DNA of 64,000 bases, taken from Gillisella taibaishanensis. Lineage in GTDB: Bacteria > Pseudomonadota > Alphaproteobacteria > Rhizobiales > Rhizobiaceae. The translations under genes and the position numbers were made by a program. A model generated the notes under the pieces. It saw only the letters and a program-made list of their open reading frames with translations. It searched no databases and was not told the DNA's origin. The stretch lies in the NCBI RefSeq assembly GCF_001938985.1, contig NZ_MKIN01000023.1, positions 186,001-250,000 of the forward strand, in the 5' to 3' direction. This document shows positions 1 through 7,524 of the stretch, in pieces. The number at the start of each line of letters is the position of its first letter. Position 1 is the stretch's first letter.

Positions 1-247
1 GCCATGCAAGGCCCAAGCCCCGCAGCCGGCTTTGTTGAGCAGATCCTTGAGTAGGCCCAGACGATTGGGAAATGACCACAAGAATTTGACTTGGGAACCC
101 CAAGGCCCATATGCCGATGGTCAGCATTGCGACAATACGACGGGCAATATCAGTGATTTCAGCCTGGAATTGCATTGAAACGGTAGATTTGGAGGGGTTT
201 TCATTGTTGACGCAAGCGTACCCTTTCAACCATCAAAGGAGCAAGAC

Positions 248-1102
248 ATGACCGACATTCACTCGGTAATTGCCAAGGGCAAGGTGGCCGTTGTCACCGG
301 GGCAGCCTCCGGCATCGGCCTTGCCGCCGCCAAGGCTTTCGCCATCAAGGGTATGTGCGTGGTTCTCGCCGATCTCGGCGGCGATGCGCTTGCCAATGCT
401 CGCAGCGAAGTTGCCGCCGTCTCGGAACATCCCGAAAGCGATATTGTCGCGATCGAAACCGACGTCAGCCGCCTCGACGAACTGGAGGCACTGGAACGGG
501 CCGTGCTGCAGCGCTTCGGCCGCGTGCATCTGCTGATGAATAATGCCGGCATCCAGCCCGGCAGCAGTCTGTTTGGCCCACAGGTTAATTGGGAAAACGT
601 GTTTGCCGTCAACCTGATGGGCGTCATCCACGGCACCCGGGTTTTCGGCCCCGATATGATCGCTCACAAAGACCCGGCAATCATCGTCAATACCGGCTCC
701 AAGCAAGGCATCACCACACCACCCGGCGACCCAGCCTATAACGTTGCCAAGGCCGGCGTCAAAGCCTTTACCGAAGCCCTGCAACACGAATTGCGCAACA
801 CGCCTGATTGCAATGTCAGCGCCCATCTGCTGATCCCGGGCTTCGTCTTCACCGGCTTGACCGCCAACGGCCGCCCGTCCAAGCCGGATGCAGCCTGGAC
901 ACCGGAACAGACGGTGGATTTCATGCTTGAGAGCCTGACGCGCGGTGATTTCTACATTCTCTGCCCGGACAACGATGTTGACAGAGCAACGGACGAAAAG
1001 CGCATCGCCTGGGCCGCTGGCGACATCATCGAAAATCGCCCGCCACTGTCGCGCTGGCATCCTGACTATGCCGAGGCCTTCAAGGGGCATTTGGCCAAAT
1101 AG
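248..1102 (+). CDS. SDR family NAD(P)-dependent oxidoreductase
   Basis: A 284-residue classical short-chain dehydrogenase/reductase. The cofactor-binding motif TGAASGIG lies near residue 18, NNAG near residue 98, and the catalytic Ser-Tyr-Lys set appears as NTGSKQG followed by YNVAK. The fold is a soluble Rossmann oxidoreductase acting on an alcohol or ketone; the substrate cannot be read from sequence. Nothing suggests a signal peptide. The ATG follows a good AAGGAG about 8 bases upstream. The gene stands alone, with a LysE exporter downstream on the same strand after 86 bases. Confidence 0.9.
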   Translation: MTDIHSVIAKGKVAVVTGAASGIGLAAAKAFAIKGMCVVLADLGGDALANARSEVAAVSEHPESDIVAIETDVSRLDELEALERAVLQRFGRVHLLMNNAGIQPGSSLFGPQVNWENVFAVNLMGVIHGTRVFGPDMIAHKDPAIIVNTGSKQGITTPPGDPAYNVAKAGVKAFTEALQHELRNTPDCNVSAHLLIPGFVFTGLTANGRPSKPDAAWTPEQTVDFMLESLTRGDFYILCPDNDVDRATDEKRIAWAAGDIIENRPPLSRWHPDYAEAFKGHLAK

Positions 1103-1188
1103 GGGCCGGGCCAAACAGGCTTATTGGCAAAGCGAAACCAGCCCGGTAAGGATATAGGCATCCTGCCGGGCTTATTCGCGAGTTTGCC

Positions 1189-1830
1189 ATGTCCTTCATC
1201 CCCGATCTGCCGACCCTTCTCGTGTTCAGCGCCGCCTGCCTTCTTCTGGCAGCAACGCCCGGACCGGATATGACGCTCTCAATCAGTCGTGCGCTGCGCG
1301 ATGGACGCATGGCGGGCTTGGCCGTGCTGATCGGCACCAACATCGGCATCACCGTTCACACGCTGCTGGTCGCATTCGGCGTTTCGGCCCTGATCGTGGC
1401 GTCGCCGACAGCTTTCCTGATCCTGAAAAGCGGCGGCGCGGCCTACCTGGCATGGCTGGCCTTTCAAGCCGTTCGCCACGGCTCGAAATTTGTGGCCAAG
1501 CCCGAGGCTGGCGTGAAAGGCAACGCCAAGGCAGCCTTTCTGAACGGGATCTGGGTCAATCTGCTCAATCCCAAGGTCATCATCTTCTTCATGACCTTCC
1601 TGCCGCAATTCGTGACGGCCCATGATCCCAATGTCACGGGCAAGCTGATCTTTCTCGGCTTCTGGTTCATGCTGATATCGCTACCGGTGACGATCGCCAT
1701 CGTGCTCGCCGCCGACAAGCTCGCCGGCTGGCTGCAAAGCAATCCGAAGGTTTTACGGGGAATGGATTACACCTTCGCAGGCGTGTTTTCCGTTTTCGCA
1801 GCGAAGATCTTGATGACTCAGGCGCGTTAA
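1189..1830 (+). CDS. LysE/RhtB family translocator
   Basis: A 213-residue hydrophobic protein with about six membrane segments and the family's N-terminal signature ATPGPD near residue 24, followed by SGGAAYLAWLAF near residue 84 and LNPKVIIFF near residue 124. LysE/RhtB proteins export amino acids or derivatives from the cytoplasm; the substrate here is unknown. The length is normal for the family. The Shine-Dalgarno before the ATG is weak, so the start rests on the family's usual N-terminus. Confidence 0.9.
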   Translation: MSFIPDLPTLLVFSAACLLLAATPGPDMTLSISRALRDGRMAGLAVLIGTNIGITVHTLLVAFGVSALIVASPTAFLILKSGGAAYLAWLAFQAVRHGSKFVAKPEAGVKGNAKAAFLNGIWVNLLNPKVIIFFMTFLPQFVTAHDPNVTGKLIFLGFWFMLISLPVTIAIVLAADKLAGWLQSNPKVLRGMDYTFAGVFSVFAAKILMTQAR

Positions 1831-1847
1831 CTGCCACGCGTTACCAG

Positions 1848-1976
1848 TCAATGGACGGGCTTGCGCGTCTTCTCGCTATCGATACGGTCTTTGCGGGTGA
1901 TGAAAAGCATAACGAAGCCGATCATCAAGCCACCGACCGGCATGATCAGCATCGTTAGAAACTGCTCCGTGCCCAT
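1848..1976 (-). CDS. Small single-pass membrane protein, 42 aa, unknown function
   Basis: A short reading frame with ATG at 1976 and TGA at 1848. The product is a hydrophobic helix of about 20 residues (MLIMPVGGLMIGFVMLFIT) followed by a charged basic tail (RKDRIDSEKTRKP), the layout of a small membrane protein with a cytoplasmic C-terminus. A weak purine-rich AGGTCTTAGG precedes the ATG. It lies between the stop of the LysE gene and the stop of rlmN, downstream of rlmN on the same strand. I do not recognise the family; the tidy helix-plus-basic-tail design supports a real gene. Confidence 0.55.
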   Translation of the reverse strand: MGTEQFLTMLIMPVGGLMIGFVMLFITRKDRIDSEKTRKPVH

Positions 1977-2045
1977 GGCCTAAGACCTGTCAAAATCTTA
2001 AGAGCTTGCAGGTGAACTCCACTTTTCCCTGACAAACTCTAGCGC

Positions 2046-3278
2046 TCAATCGTCCTCGCCGTGGCCGACGATCATCATCGCCTCATAGGCCAGCCGCTCG
2101 GTCTTGCGCATCCGCTCGGACTCCGACTTCAACTGACCGCAGGCGGCCAGGATATCGCGGCCGCGCGGCGTGCGGATCGGCGAGGCATAGCCGGCCGAAT
2201 TGATGAAATCAGCGAATTTCATGATCTGGTCCCAGTCCGAACACTGGTAATTGGTGCCGGGCCAGGGATTGAAAGGGATCAGATTGATCTTGGACGGAAT
2301 GCCCTTTAGCAGCTGGATCAGGCCCTTGGCGTCTTCGAGACTATCGTTGATATCCTTCAGCATCACATATTCCCAAGTGATGCGCCGGGCATTCGATAGG
2401 CCCGGATAGTTGCGACAGGCCTCGATCAGATCCTTGAGCGGATATTTCTTATTGATCGGCACCAGAATGTCGCGCAGATCGTCGCGCACCGCATGCAGCG
2501 AGATCGCCAGCATCACGCCGATCTCGTCGCCGGTGCGGTAAATTTCCGGCACGACGCCAGAGGTCGACAGCGTGATGCGGCGCTTGGACAGCGACAAGCC
2601 ATCGCCATCGGAGGCAATCAGCAGCGCCTTTTTCACTTCCTCGAAATTATAGAGCGGCTCGCCCATGCCCATCATCACCATATTGGTGATCTTGCGGCCC
2701 TCATTCGGCACCATGGCGCCGACGGGCGCATCACGATCCGGGAAATCGCCCAACCGGTCTCGCGCAAGCAGCAATTGCGACAAGACTTCTTCTGCCGTCA
2801 GGTTGCGCACCAGTTTCTGGGTGCCGGTATGACAGAAAGAACAGGTGAGCGTACAGCCGACCTGGCTGGAAACGCAAAGCGTGCCGCGTCCCTCTTCCGG
2901 AATATAGACGCATTCTACTTCAACCGGCCGGCCGGCCCCGCGCGGCGGATAGCGCAGCAACCATTTGCGGGTGCCATCGTTGGACACCTGCTCTTCGACG
3001 ATTTCGGGCCGGGCGATGGTGAATGCGGTTTTCAGCTTCTCACGCAGGTCCTTGGCGACGTTGGACATCTGGTCGAAGTCAGAGACGCCGCGCACGTAGA
3101 TCCAGTTCCACAATTGCGCAACACGCATGCGGATCTGCTTGTCAGGCACGCCGACACCACGCAGCATCTCACCCATCTCTTCACGAGTCTGGCCGATCAA
3201 TGTCGGCTTGGGCACCCCAGCCATGGCGGCGGGGCGCGCGGATGCCGTCCGCTCGATGATGATTTCCGTGGCAGCCAT
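2046..3278 (-). CDS. rlmN: 23S rRNA A2503 / tRNA A37 C2-methyltransferase RlmN
   Basis: A 410-residue radical-SAM methyltransferase. The iron-sulfur ligands are in CTLTCSFC, the CX3CX2C motif near residue 145, followed by TGTQ. The SAM-contact region GMGEPL and the C-terminal [14 protein letters not shown] with the second catalytic cysteine are intact. RlmN methylates C2 of A2503 in 23S rRNA and A37 of some tRNAs, supporting translational accuracy. The N-terminal extension of about 30 residues is common in rhizobial homologues. It is transcribed alone; the 3' neighbour is a 42-residue membrane protein. Confidence 0.97.
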   Translation of the reverse strand: MAATEIIIERTASARPAAMAGVPKPTLIGQTREEMGEMLRGVGVPDKQIRMRVAQLWNWIYVRGVSDFDQMSNVAKDLREKLKTAFTIARPEIVEEQVSNDGTRKWLLRYPPRGAGRPVEVECVYIPEEGRGTLCVSSQVGCTLTCSFCHTGTQKLVRNLTAEEVLSQLLLARDRLGDFPDRDAPVGAMVPNEGRKITNMVMMGMGEPLYNFEEVKKALLIASDGDGLSLSKRRITLSTSGVVPEIYRTGDEIGVMLAISLHAVRDDLRDILVPINKKYPLKDLIEACRNYPGLSNARRITWEYVMLKDINDSLEDAKGLIQLLKGIPSKINLIPFNPWPGTNYQCSDWDQIMKFADFINSAGYASPIRTPRGRDILAACGQLKSESERMRKTERLAYEAMMIVGHGEDD

Positions 3279-3366
3279 CGCTTTACCTCATCAAAACCAG
3301 AGGCGTCCATCGCATCCTGACGGACGGCGGCTGCGCTCCATTTTCAACATTATCGTGTTCAAGAAA

Positions 3367-3420
3367 CTACAGCGCCGCCCATTTTATCAAAACGCGCAAA
3401 GGACGCTGTAACGCTTTAAG
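3367..3420. repeat. Degenerate RIME-like palindrome
   Basis: The segment starts CTACAGC, has a central ATTTTATCAAAACGCG and ends GCTGTAACGCTTTAAG. It lines up with the first palindrome of the fuller repeat copies near 46.7 and 57.5 kb but carries several mismatches. It sits in the rlmN to IalB intergenic gap, downstream of the IalB gene and upstream of rlmN. It is probably an old copy of the dispersed intergenic repeat that has lost its second hairpin. Confidence 0.5.
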
Positions 3421-3522
3421 CCTCAGGCGCCGTCATCCGCAGACAACCGCGCGACGGCCTTCAAGACCGCATTTGCCGCGCCTTTAGCATCAAATTGCCG
3501 CCGCGTCATCCCCAAACGCAAA

Positions 3523-3543
3523 AAGGCCGGGAAACCCGGCCTT
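3523..3543 (-). terminator. Rho-independent terminator of the IalB gene
   Basis: A perfect 9-bp stem (AAGGCCGGG with CCCGGCCTT) closes a 3-base loop. Read on the minus strand it is followed by a run of T residues, 22 bases past the stop codon of the IalB-family gene. Confidence 0.85.
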
Positions 3544-3564
3544 CATCGCAGCAAGTAGCAGATG

Positions 3565-4074
3565 TTACTTGCACTTCTCGATACGCTTCAACGCATCCGA
3601 AATGCCCTGCAGGGAATAGGCGTAATTGGTTGGCGTGCCGCGGCCGGAGACGGCCTGGACGCTCATGCTCTTACCGGTTTTCATCGCGGCAACGAGAGCA
3701 GGCTCTTCCGCAGCGTTCTCCACCCAGGCAGCGCTGTCCTTGGTGAACATGGTGAAGCTCTTGGCATCGATCTTGACCGTCACCTTGGAGCCGGTCTTCA
3801 GCGTATAGCCCATCATCGCCTGCGGCTCGTAGGAGATGTTCTGGCCGGGGCGCTGCGAGACGATGAAGAAGATATCGCCGTGATTGACAGACGGCGGTTC
3901 CTTGCTGGTCGGCACGGACAACACATAGCAGACCGTGTTATTGCCTGATTTGTAGGAGTAAGCACCCCAGGCCTTGAACTGCTCGATCCGCGTCGGGCTC
4001 GGCGATTGCGCCGCCGCCACCCCCGTGAAGGCCAGCATCATTGCGACTGCGGTTGCGATTCTTTTTACAAACAT
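3565..4074 (-). CDS. Invasion-associated locus B (IalB) family protein
   Basis: A 169-residue exported protein. Residues 1-22 form a signal peptide (MFVKRIATAVAMMLAF, cleavage after VAAAQ). The mature part has the IalB-family pattern: a tryptophan near the start, a CYV strand, GDIFFIVSQRPGQ, and a GYTLKTGSKVTVKID strand ahead of FTMFTKDSAAW. IalB proteins are periplasmic or envelope proteins linked to host-cell entry in Bartonella and common in rhizobia; the molecular role is unknown. The start at 4074 is preferred over the longer frame from 4104 because AGGAAG lies 6-9 bases upstream and the signal peptide then begins normally. Confidence 0.85.
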   Translation of the reverse strand: MFVKRIATAVAMMLAFTGVAAAQSPSPTRIEQFKAWGAYSYKSGNNTVCYVLSVPTSKEPPSVNHGDIFFIVSQRPGQNISYEPQAMMGYTLKTGSKVTVKIDAKSFTMFTKDSAAWVENAAEEPALVAAMKTGKSMSVQAVSGRGTPTNYAYSLQGISDALKRIEKCK

Positions 4075-4358
4075 TTTCTTCCTGCCGCTTTTACCGTCGA
4101 ACATAAGCGCCGTTTTGGCCTCATGCCCAGCCTCGAAACCGCATTCAATTTGACTTAATTTTGGTTACCAAACCGTCAACAAGGCGCAAAATGCACAGCA
4201 TTTAGCCGAGAAATCGACGCCTCAAGCCAGGACTTTTCCGAAAATAGGACAGATTGAACGCACCGGCAGATCAACCGGCCCTTTCGAAGAACACAAGGAA
4301 TCAGGCAGGATTTGGACCTTCCGGAAGATGAGCCGATCGCACAGTGAAATTGTCGCTA

Positions 4359-4787
4359 TCAGGCGCGTTTGGCGTCACCCTGATTGCGCTCGGGTGCGTG
4401 GTCGCCATCGTCAGCCAGGACGGAGTCGGCGGCATCGTAATGCCGCTCCTTAATATGCCCGTTGATCATGGCAAGCGCTGTGGTCAGGACCGCGATATCG
4501 TCGGTAAAACCGACAAAAGCCAACATGTCGGGAATAGCGTCGAAGGGCAAAACGAAATAGCCGAGCGCGGCCAGAAGAATTCCGCGCACCCGGAGCGGCG
4601 TCTGCCGATCGGTGGCGCAGTAGAAGGCGGCGATAACATCCCGGCTGAAGGGAATGTGGCGGATCGCCTTCCTCATCTTCGGCCAGAACGTAGCGCGCAA
4701 TGTCTGCTCCTGCTTCTCCTGCTCGGCCTCATCACCCGGCAGCAGAATTTCGCCGATCTTCACGTCATCCATCTTCGTCTTGGCCAT
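4359..4787 (-). CDS. YkvA family (DUF1232) protein
   Basis: A 142-residue protein with the DUF1232 core at about residues 68-105: GYFVLPFDAIPDML followed by GFTDDIAVL. This block forms one or two short hydrophobic helices, so a membrane-associated protein is likely. The family's function is not established. The C-terminal 25 residues are acidic and unconserved. It leads toward a pterin dehydratase gene that lies 67 bases upstream on the same strand, so the two could share a transcript. Confidence 0.85.
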   Translation of the reverse strand: MAKTKMDDVKIGEILLPGDEAEQEKQEQTLRATFWPKMRKAIRHIPFSRDVIAAFYCATDRQTPLRVRGILLAALGYFVLPFDAIPDMLAFVGFTDDIAVLTTALAMINGHIKERHYDAADSVLADDGDHAPERNQGDAKRA

Positions 4788-4854
4788 AACCTGCCTCTTA
4801 TCTCGTTCGCTCTCGATATGGGAACGGCGAAAGGCCGTGTCAAACCGACCCTGA

Positions 4855-5157
4855 TCAAATCCGCCGCGCGGCAGCCTGATCCATGGCGGCAGCCAGCTTC
4901 AAGTCATGCCCCGTCAAACCGCCGACATCATGGGTGGTGAGCCGTACATCGACCCGGCGATAGACATTCGACCATTCCGGATGATGCCCCATCTTTTCGG
5001 CCATGATCGCGCATTCGGTCATGAAGCTGAACGCCTGGGCAAAATCGTCGAAGGAAAATTCCTTGGTGATGGCAGTCTTGTCCTCGCTCAAGCTCCATCC
5101 ATCGACTTCGCGCAAGGCGCCGGCAACGGCTTCGGGTGCAAGTCGCTCGTATCGCAT
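4855..5157 (-). CDS. 4a-hydroxytetrahydrobiopterin dehydratase
   Basis: A 100-residue pterin-4a-carbinolamine dehydratase. The diagnostic segment MGHHPEWSNVYRRVDVRLTT carries the two active-site histidines (HH) and the conserved tryptophan, with HDVGGLTGHD following. The enzyme dehydrates 4a-hydroxytetrahydropterin to regenerate the cofactor of aromatic amino acid hydroxylases. The start at 5157 gives the family's usual length; a longer frame from 5223 adds 22 low-complexity basic residues with no family match. A GGGA lies upstream of the chosen ATG. No phenylalanine hydroxylase gene is in the window. Confidence 0.92.
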   Translation of the reverse strand: MRYERLAPEAVAGALREVDGWSLSEDKTAITKEFSFDDFAQAFSFMTECAIMAEKMGHHPEWSNVYRRVDVRLTTHDVGGLTGHDLKLAAAMDQAAARRI

Positions 5158-5250
5158 GATTTTTTTCCCATCTGGATTGCGCCGAAACCGGCCTGCCGCA
5201 GGAGGTAAGCCCCTGCGGCTCAAAAAGTTCCTAGGGTAGCAATGCCGGGA

Positions 5251-5838
5251 TCAGCCGTTGAGAGAATGCTCGGCCACTGCGGCAAATCCGGTATCCGACC
5301 GCTCCTCGTAGAGCGGGAAGATCTCTTCCGTCAGATAGGGACCACCACCGACAGATTCCTTGGAAGACATCAGCACGAAACGCGGAACGAAAAAGGGCGC
5401 GGTCTGGAAGTTACCGCGCCCTGAAAGGTAATGTACGACGTCATCCAGTCTCGAAGACTTCAGCCGCGCCAGCGTGACATGCGGCATGAATTTTCTCGGA
5501 TCCGGCGGCAGCCCCACCCGCTGGCAGATCCGCTCGATCTCGCCCTGCAAGGCGGTCATCTGCGGATGCGGCGTCACGCCGGCCCAGATGGAATGGGGCT
5601 TCTTGGACCCGAAGGAGCCGATGCCACTAAGACTGAGCTGAAATTCAGGCCGGTCGATCCGGTCCAGCCGGTCGACGATCTCATCGGCGGTGCGCCCGTC
5701 GATATCGCCTATGAACCGCAAGGTGATGTGGTAATTTTCCACATCGATCCATCGGGCTCCAGGAAGCCCGCCGCGCAGCAAGGAAAGGCTTAAAGCCAGA
5801 TTGCGCGGAATTTCGAGGGCAGTGAATAATCTCGGCAT
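5251..5838 (-). CDS. thpR: RNA 2',3'-cyclic phosphodiesterase
   Basis: A 195-residue member of the 2H phosphoesterase superfamily. Both catalytic histidine motifs are present: YHITLRFIG near residue 36 and HVTLARLK near residue 125. ThpR-type enzymes hydrolyse 2',3'-cyclic phosphate ends of RNA and were first described as 2'-5' RNA ligases. The N-terminus MPRLFTALEIP matches the family. The gene lies 93 bases upstream of the pterin dehydratase gene on the same strand. Confidence 0.93.
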   Translation of the reverse strand: MPRLFTALEIPRNLALSLSLLRGGLPGARWIDVENYHITLRFIGDIDGRTADEIVDRLDRIDRPEFQLSLSGIGSFGSKKPHSIWAGVTPHPQMTALQGEIERICQRVGLPPDPRKFMPHVTLARLKSSRLDDVVHYLSGRGNFQTAPFFVPRFVLMSSKESVGGGPYLTEEIFPLYEERSDTGFAAVAEHSLNG

Positions 5839-5904
5839 GGCGAGCTCCCCGAATCTTTTGCAGATGCTAACATCGAATCATGCTTCCAAAGGGTAATCAA
5901 CCCG

Positions 5905-6714
5905 TTAATTTACCTTATCCTCCAGACCTTTCGCGAAACTCTGCACGCTCGGCAGCATGCGCTCGACCATGACGCCGACGCCCTTGGCGTTGGGATGCAT
6001 GCCATCGCCCAGTTTCAGGTTTGCATCGGTGGCGACACCATCGAGAACGAAGGGATAAAGCGGGATTTTATATTTATCGGCCAAGCGTTTATAGATCGGA
6101 TTGAACCGGTGGGCATAGTCCGCTCCCATGTTCGGCGGCGCGATCATGCCGACCAGGAGCACGCCGATCTTGCGGGCCTGCAGCTTCTCGATAATGGCCG
6201 ATAGATTTTTTTCCGTTTCCTCCGGCGCGATGCCGCGCAGCGCATCATTGGCGCCAAGCTCCAGGATGACGCCCTGGGTGCCATCCGGCACTGACCAGTC
6301 GACCCGAGCCAGACCGCCTTCGGTCGTATCGCCGGAAACACCGGCATTGCCGATGCTGACATTCAGGCCCTTATCGTGCAGCGCCTTTTCCAGCTGGCTC
6401 GGCAGCGCTTCGTCGCCCTGCAATTGATAACCGGCCATCAGGCTGTCGCCGAGCCCGATCAGCTGAATCTGTGCTTCGGCGACAGGTACATCGGCTGTCG
6501 TATCGTCCTGCATGGTCGGATCGGTCATGCCATCGTCGCCCTTAGTACCGTCGCCTGGCTTGGAAGGATCGGCCGGGGCTGGCGCGGCACCCTCGACCGG
6601 TCCCGCCGGCTGAACAGCCTGCTGGGCATGGCCAGACCCGGCAAATCCGGTTGCGACCGTCAAACCGGCCAGCACTATGCCAACGAAGTGAAGGGGGACA
6701 GGTTTAAAACCCAT
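5905..6714 (-). CDS. SGNH/GDSL arylesterase, TesA-like, exported
   Basis: A 269-residue exported hydrolase. A signal peptide (residues about 1-30, ending SGHAQ) is followed by an acidic, Pro/Gly/Asp-rich linker of about 55 residues, then an SGNH domain with block I LGDSLMAGYQL, the asparagine block LGANDALRG, and block V DGMHPNAKG carrying the Asp-His pair. This is a lysophospholipase/arylesterase of the TesA type. It is divergent from an ABC transporter pair, the same arrangement as tesA and ybbA-ybbP in enterobacteria. The start at 6714 is chosen because the signal peptide begins there; an upstream in-frame ATG at 6876 would overlap the divergent ATPase gene. Confidence 0.88.
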   Translation of the reverse strand: MGFKPVPLHFVGIVLAGLTVATGFAGSGHAQQAVQPAGPVEGAAPAPADPSKPGDGTKGDDGMTDPTMQDDTTADVPVAEAQIQLIGLGDSLMAGYQLQGDEALPSQLEKALHDKGLNVSIGNAGVSGDTTEGGLARVDWSVPDGTQGVILELGANDALRGIAPEETEKNLSAIIEKLQARKIGVLLVGMIAPPNMGADYAHRFNPIYKRLADKYKIPLYPFVLDGVATDANLKLGDGMHPNAKGVGVMVERMLPSVQSFAKGLEDKVN

Positions 6715-6807
6715 GATGGCTATCCTAAATTCGCAAAACCGGCCATGACGACCCAAGACGACAAAGCCGAGACCGCCGCCTTGAAACTCATATAGGACGA
6801 AACGCGC

Positions 6808-7524
6808 GTGAGACAAACCGTCATTCAGCTCAGAAAAGCCGATCTTACCCTCGGCAAGGCCGCCGCTTCCGTCCATGTCCTCAAAGGCATCGATATCGAT
6901 ATCGCCGAGGGCGAATCGATCGGTATCGTCGGTCCCTCAGGGTCGGGAAAATCGACGCTGTTGATGGTGCTGGCCGGCCTGGAGCGGCTGGACAGCGGCG
7001 AAATCCATATCAACGGGACCGCATTGCATGGCCTCAGCGAAGACGCGCTCGCCGATTTTCGCGGCCGCAATATCGGGATCGTCTTCCAGTCCTTCCACCT
7101 GATCGCCAATATGACGGCACTGGAAAATGTCGCCGTGCCGCTGGAACTGGCCAACATCAAAAACCCGTTCGACATCGCCACGCGCGAATTGCAGGCCGTC
7201 GGCCTCGGAGAACGGCTCAACCACTATCCCGGCCAATTGTCCGGCGGCGAACAGCAGCGGGTGGCCATCGCCAGAGCACTTGCCCCCTCGCCCGCCGTTG
7301 TCATCGCCGACGAGCCGACCGGCAATCTCGATGGCGCCACCGGCCGCCAGATCGCCGATCTCCTGTTTGCCAAGCAAGCCGAGCGCAAGACGACGCTGGT
7401 ACTGGTTACCCATGATACAGCCCTTGCCGCGCGCTGCTCGCGCCAGGTTCGGGTGCGCTCTGGCCGGATCGAGCCGGACGAGGCAGCTGGCCTGACCGAG
7501 ACCGGCGAGGTCGTGCCGGCATGA
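6808..7524 (+). CDS. ABC transporter ATP-binding protein, YbbA/LolD type
   Basis: A 238-residue ATPase subunit with Walker A GPSGSGKST near residue 48, signature LSGGEQQR near residue 148, Walker B VIADEPT near residue 168 and the switch histidine in LVTHD. It belongs to the MacB/LolD/FtsE branch, whose members pair with FtsX-type permeases, as here. Translation begins at a GTG with AGGA 10 bases upstream. The stop overlaps the permease start (7521-7524), indicating translational coupling. The divergent TesA-like gene suggests a lipid or envelope-linked role; the substrate is unknown. Confidence 0.93.
   Translation: MRQTVIQLRKADLTLGKAAASVHVLKGIDIDIAEGESIGIVGPSGSGKSTLLMVLAGLERLDSGEIHINGTALHGLSEDALADFRGRNIGIVFQSFHLIANMTALENVAVPLELANIKNPFDIATRELQAVGLGERLNHYPGQLSGGEQQRVAIARALAPSPAVVIADEPTGNLDGATGRQIADLLFAKQAERKTTLVLVTHDTALAARCSRQVRVRSGRIEPDEAAGLTETGEVVPA

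Noticed and set aside
1..175. Open minus-strand frame running off the left edge from an ATG at 175
   Set aside because: About 58 codons with no clear ribosome site or recognisable motif; another minus frame and a short plus frame look equally plausible, so no gene is called.
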